Source: an uncultured bacterium (lineage in GTDB: Bacteria > Bacillota > Clostridia > Christensenellales > QALW01). Taken from it: a stretch of 7,533 nucleotides of DNA. Positions 1 through 5,287 of the stretch are shown here, piece by piece. The stretch spans positions 1-7,533 of the forward strand of contig CAJMLN010000073.1 of NCBI GenBank assembly GCA_905214315.1, written 5' to 3'. The notes below the pieces were generated by a model, which worked only from the letters and a program-made list of their open reading frames with translations, searched no databases and had not been told where the DNA came from. Positions within the stretch are counted from its first letter, which is position 1. The number at the start of each line of letters is the position of its first letter. The translations under genes and the position numbers were made by a program.

Positions 1-79
1 TTTTTTATCTGCAAACTGTTGAAATAAGTTTTTGCACAATTTTGTCAAAAAGTACACCTTTTGACAGCTGCTTTTTGCT

Positions 80-685
80 TTATTCCGAAGAACGATGTTC
101 TCGCAGTCTTCGGTAAAACGTGGATTCGCTGATATTATACTGTCTTAAAATCTCTGAGGAGGCAAGCTGCTTTTTCTCCCATGCGCAAAGAATTTCGGAG
201 AACCCTTCCGGAAGATCTTTTTTTGGCCTTCCGAATTTTACCCCTCTTGCTTTGGCGGCGGCAATTCCCTGTAATTGCCGCTTTTTAATATTTTCTCGTT
301 CGCTTTGGGCTACAAAGGAAAGAATCTGCAGAACCAAATCGGCAATAAAGGTACCCATCAGATCCTTTCCGTTTCTTGTATCCAGCAGGGGCATATCGAT
401 TACGCAGATATCCACGCCGATTTCTTTTGTTAAGATGCGCCATTGCTTCTGGATATTTTCATAATTCCGTCCCAGCCGGTCAATACTGAGGATATAGAGC
501 AGATCTCCGGCTTTGAGTTTTTTCTTTAATTTTTTATATTGGGGGCGGTCAAAATCCTTGCCGGATTGTTTATCTGTAAAAATGTTTTGGTTGGGAACAT
601 TTTTTTCCTGCATAGCGATCCGTTGGCGGTCTTCGTTCTGGTCGGTGCTGGATACCCGTATATATCCGTATATGTTGTTTGACAT
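80..685 (-). CDS. Small serine recombinase (resolvase/invertase family)
   Basis: A 201-residue site-specific recombinase of the resolvase/invertase type, which cuts and rejoins DNA through a covalent phosphoserine link. The N-terminal catalytic domain (about 5-145) shows YGYIRVSSTDQ, with Ser12 as the expected nucleophile and Arg10 beside it. The SIDRLGRN block supplies Asp69, Arg70 and Arg73. The long dimerisation helix follows (about 115-145, with SERENIKKRQ). A FGRPKK linker (151-156) leads to a C-terminal helix-turn-helix (about 175-197, SEILRQYNISESTFYRRL) that would bind the crossover site. Length and domain order fit an intact small serine recombinase. The ATG is preceded by GGAG with a 6-base spacer. 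AT-rich codon use differs from the dnaX operon next door and suggests acquired DNA. No partner transposase, cargo gene or clear crossover site is visible, so resolvase versus invertase cannot be decided. Confidence 0.93.
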   Translation of the reverse strand: MSNNIYGYIRVSSTDQNEDRQRIAMQEKNVPNQNIFTDKQSGKDFDRPQYKKLKKKLKAGDLLYILSIDRLGRNYENIQKQWRILTKEIGVDICVIDMPLLDTRNGKDLMGTFIADLVLQILSFVAQSERENIKKRQLQGIAAAKARGVKFGRPKKDLPEGFSEILCAWEKKQLASSEILRQYNISESTFYRRLREHRSSE

Positions 686-716
686 GGCTTTCTCCGTTCC
701 GCCGCTGCAATGTTAA

Positions 717-737
717 GAAAATAGAGCAATATTTTTA
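717..737. repeat. Direct repeat copy 1, upstream of recombinase
   Basis: This 21-base stretch begins GAAAATA and ends CAATATTTTTA. It matches 811-830 except for two or three positions including one indel. It lies just upstream of the recombinase ribosome site, inside the expected leader. Similarity stops sharply at both ends. It could be a recombinase or regulator binding site, or chance in AT-rich DNA. Confidence 0.45.
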
Positions 738-786
738 GCGGCAAATCTTGTTTTGGTGTGTAAAAAGAGCGGTTTTTCTTAAAAAC

Positions 787-815
787 AGTATAAGAATGAG
801 CCATTTTTCTGAAAA
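787..815 (-). promoter_or_regulatory. Tentative promoter of the recombinase gene
   Basis: On the minus strand a TTTTCA -35-like box (810-815) is followed after 17 bases by TATACT (787-792). The -10 matches five of six consensus bases but the -35 only four, so this is weak. It would give a leader of roughly 95 bases before the ATG. Confidence 0.35.
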
Positions 816-830
816 TAAACAATATTTTTA
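811..830. repeat. Direct repeat copy 2, at possible recombinase promoter
   Basis: A 20-base copy of the element at 717-737, in the same orientation and offset by about 93 bases. The last 11 bases (CAATATTTTTA) are identical. It overlaps the possible -35 box of the recombinase, so a protein bound here could repress that gene (inference). Confidence 0.45.
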
Positions 831-952
831 TTTTATTGATTAAAATTTGTTTTTGATAGAAAAAAATTAAATTCTTGCACTGCGGCTCTTTGCCGGACGC
901 TTTATTTTTAATATAGGCTTTTCAGGCGTGTTTGTGCGGAAAACATTTTTCC

Positions 953-981
953 TTGATTATTCCGCCGCTTTATTATATAAT
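953..981 (+). promoter_or_regulatory. Sigma-A promoter of the dnaX-ybaB-recR operon
   Basis: TTGATT (953-958), a 17-base spacer and a perfect TATAAT (976-981). Transcription would start near 988 and give a leader of about 42 bases before the dnaX ATG at 1030. It is the best promoter match upstream of the operon. Confidence 0.75.
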
Positions 982-1029
982 ATATATCGTTAATTGCAGA
1001 TTGAAATCATAAATTTCATAGGAGAGACC

Positions 1030-2673
1030 ATGGCATATGTTGCGCTTTACCGCCAGTGGCGGCCGCAGAGATTTGAAGATCTTGTAGGGCAGGAGCCTAT
1101 CGTCCGTACGCTTTTGAATCAACTGGAAAGCGGGCGGATTGCCCATGCGTATCTTTTTGCCGGTCCCCGGGGGACGGGGAAGACCAGCACGGCCAAGCTG
1201 TTTGCCAGAGCCATAAACTGCCGGAACCCCGAAGGAGGAGAGCCCTGCGGAAAATGCGAGGCCTGCTTGGCTTCCGGCGCGGATGAAAATATGGATATTA
1301 TAGAGATCGACGCCGCTAGCAACAACGGTGTGGATAATATTCGTGATATCCGTGATAAAGTTATATTTGCCCCGGCAGTGGGCAAATATAAAGTGTATAT
1401 TATCGATGAGGTACATATGCTCTCCGGCGGCGCTTTCAACGCGCTGCTGAAGACCCTGGAGGAACCGCCGAAGCATGTGGTGTTTATTTTGGCTACCACG
1501 GAGATCCATAAGCTGCCGGCCACGATTCTGAGCCGGTGCCAACGGTTTGATTTTAAGCTGATCTCCGCAAAGGTGATCGCGCAGCGGCTGGAATATGTGC
1601 TGAAGGAGAGCGGTGCGGAATTTGATGCGGCGGCGATTGAACTGATTGCCAAAAGCGCCGGCGGCGGAATGCGGGACGCGCTTTCGCTGGCGGACGTCTG
1701 CCTTTCCTATTGCGGCAGCCGGGTAACGCGGGATGACGCCGTGGGCGTGCTGGGCATTTCCGACAGGGGCTTTGTCTTTGATTTCAGCGAGGCGCTGATT
1801 GCCTCGGATACGGCAAAGGTTCTGGAAAAGTGCCGGGAGCTGGAGGCCGAGGGAAAGGATATCAGCGTATTTATTGCCGAGCTGATGGAGCATATCCGGG
1901 ATATTCTGCTTTGCATGTATGCGCCGGAGAGCGAGGAGCTTCTTTCTCTTCCCGGAGATATGCAGGAAAAACTGAAAACGCAGGCCTCGCGCTCTAACGG
2001 AGAGAGACTGCTGCGCGCGGTGGAAATTCTCTCGGCGCTGGAGGGTGATATCCGGCAACATAACCGGCCGGAAATTCAGCTGGAGGCCGCTGCACTGCGC
2101 ATCTGTATTCCCGCAGCGGAAAGCGATTACTCGGCCTATGAGGACCGTTTGAGCACGCTTGAAAAAAAGATAGAGCAGCTCTGCGCGGGCGGCGCTGCCG
2201 TGCCCGGCAGGGCTTCTGCTCGCCCCGAGAGCACCGGCGCGGAAATTCCGCCGTGGGAGGAAACGCCGCCTCCAGCACAGCGCGCACCGAAGCGGGAGAA
2301 CAGGGAGAAAAAAGAGCCGGTAAAAGCGCCCTCTGCTCCGCGTCCGGCGGCCGGAAGTACGGACAGCCTGTGGAGCACGCTTTTAGCGCGGGTAAAGGCC
2401 TCCGATCTGCCGCTGTATATGATGATCCGCGGCTTTGACGGCGCCGTTTCCGAGAACGACGGCTTTACGGTGTATATTCCCCAGGCGGCGGCTTCAAAGG
2501 AGAGTCTGGTGCGCAGATATGAGGACGTGCTTGCCCGGCACCTTGAGGAAATCAGCGGCAAAAAGCTGAAGGTGCATGCGGCGGTAGGGGAAAATCCCCG
2601 AAAAGGCGAAGCAGAAGAGCAGGATGCCGGCAGTGCAGACAGAATGCAGGCCGCGCTGGATCTGTTTTCATAA
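1030..2673 (+). CDS. dnaX: DNA polymerase III subunit gamma/tau
   Basis: Clamp-loader ATPase (547 residues) that opens and loads the sliding clamp and organises the replisome. The AAA+ core opens with MAYVALYRQWRPQRFEDLVGQ. It then has Walker A GPRGTGKTS (45-53), a zinc module with Cys64, Cys73, Cys76 and Cys79, Walker B VYIIDEVH (122-129), an ATTE sensor-1 region (155-158), the SRC arginine finger (Arg169) and sensor-2 GGMRD (Arg215). The oligomerisation domain runs to about residue 365. A Pro/Ala/Arg/Lys-rich linker follows (about 385-443), and then a C-terminal tau-like domain (about 445-530). I chose the ATG at 1030 because GGAG (1021-1024) sits 5 bases before it and the family begins here. 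An in-frame TTG at 994 would add 12 atypical residues. It is the first gene of the operon, 28 bases before ybaB. A slippery heptamer lies at codons 378-380 and is listed separately. Confidence 0.97.
   Translation: MAYVALYRQWRPQRFEDLVGQEPIVRTLLNQLESGRIAHAYLFAGPRGTGKTSTAKLFARAINCRNPEGGEPCGKCEACLASGADENMDIIEIDAASNNGVDNIRDIRDKVIFAPAVGKYKVYIIDEVHMLSGGAFNALLKTLEEPPKHVVFILATTEIHKLPATILSRCQRFDFKLISAKVIAQRLEYVLKESGAEFDAAAIELIAKSAGGGMRDALSLADVCLSYCGSRVTRDDAVGVLGISDRGFVFDFSEALIASDTAKVLEKCRELEAEGKDISVFIAELMEHIRDILLCMYAPESEELLSLPGDMQEKLKTQASRSNGERLLRAVEILSALEGDIRQHNRPEIQLEAAALRICIPAAESDYSAYEDRLSTLEKKIEQLCAGGAAVPGRASARPESTGAEIPPWEETPPPAQRAPKRENREKKEPVKAPSAPRPAAGSTDSLWSTLLARVKASDLPLYMMIRGFDGAVSENDGFTVYIPQAAASKESLVRRYEDVLARHLEEISGKKLKVHAAVGENPRKGEAEEQDAGSADRMQAALDLFS
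2163..2222 (+). promoter_or_regulatory. Candidate dnaX frameshift/slippage site with downstream stems
   Basis: The codons GAA AAA AAG (2161-2169) contain A AAA AAG at 2163-2169, the heptamer used in E. coli dnaX and in the same phase. Downstream, GAGCAG (2173-2178) can pair with CTGCTC (2216-2221). This encloses a hairpin in which CTGCCG (2195-2200) and CGGCAG (2205-2210) flank a four-base loop. Loss of one A, or a +1 shift, meets TAG at 2171-2173 and gives a product of about 380 residues that ends right after the clamp-loader core. A -1 shift instead adds 89 residues and stops at 2436-2438. Whether any slippage happens is unknown, since Glu-Lys-Lys codons can form this run by chance. Confidence 0.4.
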
Positions 2674-2701
2674 ATAAACAAAATAGTGGAGGTTTTTTCT
2701 T

Positions 2702-3046
2702 ATGGCAAAAGGTGGGTTTCCCGGCGGAGGCTTCGGCGGCGGCAATATGCAGCAGCTGCTCCGTCAGGCACAGAAAATGCAGGCGGATATGGAAAAGGTG
2801 CAGCAGGAGCTGGAGGAAACAGAGCTGGAGGTCAGCTCCGGCGGCGGTATGGTGGTATGTAAGGTAACGGGCAAAGGCGATATCGTTTCCATTAAGATCA
2901 ATCCGCAGATCGTTGACCCGGAGGATGTGGAGATGCTGGAGGACACCGTTACGGCGGCCGTAAAGGAAGCGCTCCGGCAGGCGGGTGAGCTTTCGGGCGA
3001 GCGGATGAACAAGATTACCGGCGGCATGGGCGGAGGCCTGTTTTAA
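2702..3046 (+). CDS. ybaB: YbaB/EbfC family nucleoid-associated protein
   Basis: A 114-residue DNA-binding protein of the YbaB/EbfC family. These are small dimers with tweezer-like helices that coat or bend DNA and are linked to replication and repair. A Gly-rich start (GGFPGGGFGGG, 4-14) leads to a long helix beginning MQQLLRQAQKMQADMEKVQQ (16-35). A beta hairpin (VSSGGGMVVCKVTGKGDIVSIKI), a second helix and a Gly-rich tail MGGGLF follow. All of this is typical in order and length. The ATG follows GGAGG (2688-2692) by 9 bases. The stop codon directly abuts the GTG start of recR, so the two are probably translationally coupled. Location between dnaX and recR is the conserved one. The exact cellular role is not settled for the family. 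Confidence 0.95.
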   Translation: MAKGGFPGGGFGGGNMQQLLRQAQKMQADMEKVQQELEETELEVSSGGGMVVCKVTGKGDIVSIKINPQIVDPEDVEMLEDTVTAAVKEALRQAGELSGERMNKITGGMGGGLF

Positions 3047-3640
3047 GTGAGCGTATATATAGAGCCGCTGGCCAGGCTTGTCAATGCGTTTTCCAAGCTG
3101 CCGGGCATCGGCGGCAAAACGGCCCTGCGGCTGGCCTATCATGTGATCAGCGCGCCGGAGGAGGACATCAGGGAGCTGACGCTGGCGCTGGCGGAAATCA
3201 AGCAAAAGATAAAATACTGCGCGCAGTGCGGCAATTTTTGCGAAGGCGAGCTGTGCGATATCTGTGCAAGCCCGAAAAGAGATCATGCGCAGATCTGCGT
3301 GGTAAAGGACCCGCGGGATGTGATTGCCATGGAAAAGGCCGAGAGCTTCAAGGGTGTGTACCATGTGCTGCACGGAACGATTTCTCCCATGGACGGCATC
3401 GGCCCCGACGATATCCGCATCAAAGAGCTGCTGGCGCGGCTGGACGGCGTGGAGGAGGTCATTCTTGCAACCAATCCCGATGTGGAGGGCGACGCCACGG
3501 CGGTTTATATTGCCCGCCTTTTAAAGCCTATGGGCATCCGGACGACGCGGATTGCCCACGGAATCCCCATCGGGGGCGATTTGGAGTATATCGATGAGGT
3601 GACCCTTGCCAAGGCGCTGGACGGCCGGCGGGAGATGTAA
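3047..3640 (+). CDS. recR: Recombination mediator protein RecR
   Basis: RecR (197 residues) acts with RecO, and RecF where present, to load RecA on single-stranded DNA during gap repair. The order is typical. There is a helix-hairpin-helix (about 10-30, FSKLPGIGGKTALRLA), a four-Cys zinc finger (Cys58, Cys61, Cys70, Cys73), a Toprim domain (about 81-175, with ICVVKDPRDV and ATNPDVEGDATAVY), and a C-terminal segment HGIPIGGDLEYIDEVTLAKAL. Length matches the family. The start is GTG, immediately after the ybaB stop with no intervening base. Its ribosome site GGAGG (3032-3036) is embedded in the Gly codons of the ybaB tail, 10 bases upstream, which favours coupled translation. It is the last gene of the operon, and a terminator begins 10 bases after its stop. 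Confidence 0.96.
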   Translation: MSVYIEPLARLVNAFSKLPGIGGKTALRLAYHVISAPEEDIRELTLALAEIKQKIKYCAQCGNFCEGELCDICASPKRDHAQICVVKDPRDVIAMEKAESFKGVYHVLHGTISPMDGIGPDDIRIKELLARLDGVEEVILATNPDVEGDATAVYIARLLKPMGIRTTRIAHGIPIGGDLEYIDEVTLAKALDGRREM

Positions 3641-3650
3641 ATAAAATTCT

Positions 3651-3688
3651 GAGCCTTTGTGCGTTCTGCGGCAGAGGCTCTTTTTTTT
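3651..3688 (+). terminator. Intrinsic terminator of the dnaX-ybaB-recR operon
   Basis: GAGCCTTTGT (3651-3660) pairs with GCAGAGGCTC (3671-3680) over ten positions, two of them G-U. The loop is ten bases, and a run of eight T follows (3681-3688). This is a textbook rho-independent terminator directly after recR. Confidence 0.9.
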
Positions 3689-3699
3689 GCTTTGGGCAG

Positions 3700-3732
3700 A
3701 CGGTGCGGGCTTTGCTTTCCGGCCGTTTTTTT
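3700..3732 (+). terminator. Possible second, weaker terminator
   Basis: ACGG (3700-3703) and CGG (3706-3708) can pair with CCG (3719-3721) and CCGT (3723-3726) across a small internal loop. Seven T follow (3726-3732). It may back up the terminator just upstream, but the stem is imperfect. Confidence 0.45.
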
Positions 3733-3743
3733 AAAACTGCGTA

Positions 3744-3772
3744 TTGAATTCCCAAATGCGATGTGATATAAT
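3744..3772 (+). promoter_or_regulatory. Sigma-A promoter of the broken lipoprotein-like gene
   Basis: TTGAAT (3744-3749), a 17-base spacer and a perfect TATAAT (3767-3772). TG one base before the -10 gives the extended form TGATATAAT. The start would be near 3779, shortly before the AAAGGGAG motif at 3791-3798. The promoter is intact although the gene behind it looks broken. Confidence 0.7.
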
Positions 3773-3799
3773 TTACTACATATATTGCATAAAGGGAGT

Positions 3800-4342
3800 A
3801 TAAAAAAACGGTTGTATACCTGCTTCTTCCCGCGGTGCTTTTGCTGGCCTCCTGCAGGCCGGGACCGGAGCCGTCCGCTTCCCCCGGAGCGCCGCCGTCT
3901 GAGGTCCCGGCGTATCCGACCGAAAGCTGGGGCGGTATCGATGTGTTTGAAGAAACACTTTTTCCCCGACCTCTTCGCCCCTGTCGCAGGAGACGGCTGT
4001 GCTGGATTTACCGTCCCCAACGGCCGCGCCGCCGGACTATAAAGCGTTAAAATGCCGCAGCATCAGCTTTTCCGATACACTGCGGGTGGGAATCGCGTTT
4101 GCCACCGGGGGCCGGAAGCCGGCTCTGCCGAAGATTGGATTGTGGCGGCGATGCCCGCGCCGGAAATGGAGATTTTTTATAACGGCGGCTGTATCGGGAC
4201 AATCAGCAGCAGGCAGATGGATACCGCCGCGGGTGTGATCTGCTTCATCACCACGCTTATTCTGCTTAGCGTAAAAAGAAAAAAGGATCGGCGGAACCGC
4301 TCCTCCAAAGAGAACGACGAGGTATCGCAGCTTTTCCGATAG
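3800..4342 (+). pseudogene. Broken lipoprotein-like gene (lost start, two frame breaks)
   Basis: Three segments in successive frames read as one protein. Segment 1 (3802 to about 3960) has a lysine start and a hydrophobic stretch ending in the lipobox LLLASC, with its Cys at 3853-3855. It continues with a Pro/Ser-rich linker and ESWGGIDVFEETLF. Segment 2 (to about 4107) reads SPTSSPLSQETAVLDL and ISFSDTLRVGIAFATGG. Segment 3 (to the TAG at 4340-4342) reads SAEDWIVAAMPAPEMEIFYNGG, then a short hydrophobic span AAGVICFITTLILLSV and a basic tail KRKKDRRNR. Adding one base in each of three places restores a 181-codon frame. The places are the start codon (AT followed by A7 at 3802), T5C4 (3959-3967) and G5 (4107-4111). 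A lipoprotein signal plus a C-terminal membrane span is unusual. I do not recognise the family. It could be a true pseudogene or an intact gene with homopolymer sequencing errors. Confidence 0.6.
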
Positions 4343-4343
4343 A

Positions 4344-4372
4344 TTGATAAAAAAATCACTTCTGCGTAAAAT
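4344..4372 (+). promoter_or_regulatory. Sigma-A-like promoter inside the hairpin before the yitT-like gene
   Basis: TTGATA (4344-4349), a 17-base spacer and TAAAAT (4367-4372), each five of six from consensus. The -10 box occupies the loop of the inverted repeat listed next. The start would fall near 4379 and give a leader of only about 11 bases that still carries AGGTGA before the ATG. Confidence 0.6.
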
Positions 4373-4389
4373 AAGCAGAGGTGATTTTT
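4351..4389 (+). terminator. 15-bp hairpin ending in T5; terminator-like and covers a ribosome site
   Basis: AAAAATCACTTCTGC (4351-4365) pairs with GCAGAGGTGATTTTT (4375-4389) over 15 positions with a single G-U pair and a nine-base loop. The TTTTT end makes it look like a terminator for the gene before it. Its right arm also contains the ribosome site GAGGTGA of the next gene and ends directly against that gene's ATG at 4390. Read-through transcripts would hide that ribosome site. The same symmetry could also be a protein operator. Confidence 0.65.
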
Positions 4390-5226
4390 ATGTTTATGCG
4401 TATTTTTAAATACTTTTTGCTGGTTTTGGGCGCGTTTATTGCAGCCATGGGTTATGTGCTGTTTATTCTGCCCGCGTCCCTGGCGCCGGGCGGCGTCAGC
4501 GGCATTGCGGCGCTGATCAACTTTGTTACCGGCTTTCCGGTGGGAATTTCCATTCTTTTAATCAATGTTCCCCTGTTTTTTCTGAGCCGGAAGCATCTGG
4601 GGGCGGAGTTCGGCGTTAAGTCGCTGATCGGCACCATAGCACTTTCGGTTTTTATCGACGCGGTACCCATTGAAAGCCCGGTGGAAAACGATCCTCTGGT
4701 GTGCGCGGTGTTTGGGGGAGCGCTTACCGGTCTGGGACTGGCACTGGCGTTTTCCGCCGGCGGCAGTACGGGCGGCGTGGATATTTTGGGCAAGCTGGTA
4801 CACGCGCGGCGCCCGGAGATGAGCCTGGGCTCCATTATGCTGGCCACCGATGCGGTTATTGTGCTGGGCTCCATGCTTGTCTCCGGCATTATGACGGGGC
4901 TGTATTCCTTGATTGCGGTATTTTTTTCAACCAAGACCATAGATTATATACTGAACGGATTTTCCAGCGCAAAAGCGTATTGTATCATCAGCCGTGAAAA
5001 TGATAAAATCGCGTGCCGCATCATGCAGGAGCTGGAGCGCGGCGTTACCGTGCTGGAGGGGCGCGGCGCTTATACGGGAAATAAAAATAATATGCTCATT
5101 TGCCTGGTACAGCGGCAGGATATTTCCCGATTGAAACAGATTGTAAAAGCCGAGGATACCGGGTCTTTTGTATTTGTACTGCCGGCTTCCGAGGTAATGG
5201 GCAACGGATTTTCAATAAAAAATTGA
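4390..5226 (+). CDS. YitT family membrane protein (DUF161/YitT plus DUF2179)
   Basis: A 278-residue integral membrane protein of the YitT family, which is common in Bacillota and has no settled function or substrate. The N-terminal part (about 1-190) carries about five hydrophobic spans: 5-29, 38-65, 78-98, 103-122 and 148-180. Family Gly motifs are PGGVSGIA (33-40) and FSAGGSTGGVDILGK (121-135). The cytosolic C-terminal DUF2179 domain (about 195-275) shows GVTVLEGRGAYTGNKNNMLICLV and SFVFVLPASEVMGNGF. Length and order are normal. I chose the ATG at 4390, 7 bases after GAGGT. GTG at 4381 lies inside the ribosome site, and the ATG at 4396 is more distant. Its own promoter sits in an inverted repeat that also covers the ribosome site. 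It may act in small-molecule transport, but that is inference. Confidence 0.9.
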   Translation: MFMRIFKYFLLVLGAFIAAMGYVLFILPASLAPGGVSGIAALINFVTGFPVGISILLINVPLFFLSRKHLGAEFGVKSLIGTIALSVFIDAVPIESPVENDPLVCAVFGGALTGLGLALAFSAGGSTGGVDILGKLVHARRPEMSLGSIMLATDAVIVLGSMLVSGIMTGLYSLIAVFFSTKTIDYILNGFSSAKAYCIISRENDKIACRIMQELERGVTVLEGRGAYTGNKNNMLICLVQRQDISRLKQIVKAEDTGSFVFVLPASEVMGNGFSIKN

Positions 5227-5252
5227 CATTTGATTCTCGTTTGTGATAAAAT
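5223..5252 (+). promoter_or_regulatory. Promoter of the two-module surface protein
   Basis: A perfect TTGACA (5223-5228), an 18-base spacer and TAAAAT (5247-5252), with TG one base before the -10. The -35 box shares bases with the last codon and TGA stop of the yitT-like gene (5224-5226). No terminator is visible after that gene, so read-through is likely too. Confidence 0.75.
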
Positions 5253-5287
5253 GTTTACAATAAGTATTTTAGAAGGGAATGTACCGG

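Larger units (their letters stand above)
686..1029. other. AT-rich intergenic region between recombinase and dnaX
   Basis: These 344 bases separate two divergent genes and contain no convincing coding frame. They hold the ribosome site and a tentative promoter of the recombinase, a near-identical 20-21 base direct repeat, several A/T runs, and the dnaX promoter at the right end. A signal recognition particle RNA or tRNA gene often lies upstream of dnaX in this phylum. I looked for one and saw none. Confidence 0.7.

Noticed and set aside
43..66. Inverted repeat TGTCAAAA...TTTTGACA after the recombinase gene as a terminator
   Set aside because: On the minus strand no T run follows the stem, and the eight-base AT-rich stem with an eight-base loop is weak. 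It could be a protein site but cannot be supported.
526..822. A 98-codon minus-strand frame overlapping the recombinase start
   Set aside because: It overlaps the N-terminal half of the intact recombinase in another frame, and its sequence is low-quality and without motifs.
686..952. Signal recognition particle RNA or tRNA upstream of dnaX
   Set aside because: The region is AT-rich and lacks the paired, GC-rich structure and conserved loops of either RNA.
994..1029. TTG at 994 as the dnaX start
   Set aside because: It would add 12 residues not typical of DnaX, has no ribosome site, and lies very near the predicted transcription start. The ATG at 1030 has GGAG at good spacing.
973..2061. A 362-codon open frame on the minus strand across dnaX
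   Set aside because: It is antisense to a clear dnaX, has a composition rich in Arg/His/Leu/Gln typical of shadow frames, and shows no domain.
2253..2438. A 61-codon plus-strand frame inside dnaX as a separate gene
   Set aside because: It is out of frame with dnaX and lacks a convincing ribosome site. It is only of interest as the tail of a hypothetical -1 frameshift product.
3226..3597. A 123-codon plus-strand frame inside recR
   Set aside because: It is a shadow frame of a fully convincing recR, rich in Arg/Gly/Cys and without motifs.
4052..4342. A 96-codon frame as a free-standing small membrane protein gene
   Set aside because: Its first 20 or so codons are out of the likely frame, no ribosome site is seen, and it joins naturally to the broken lipoprotein-like gene after one added base.
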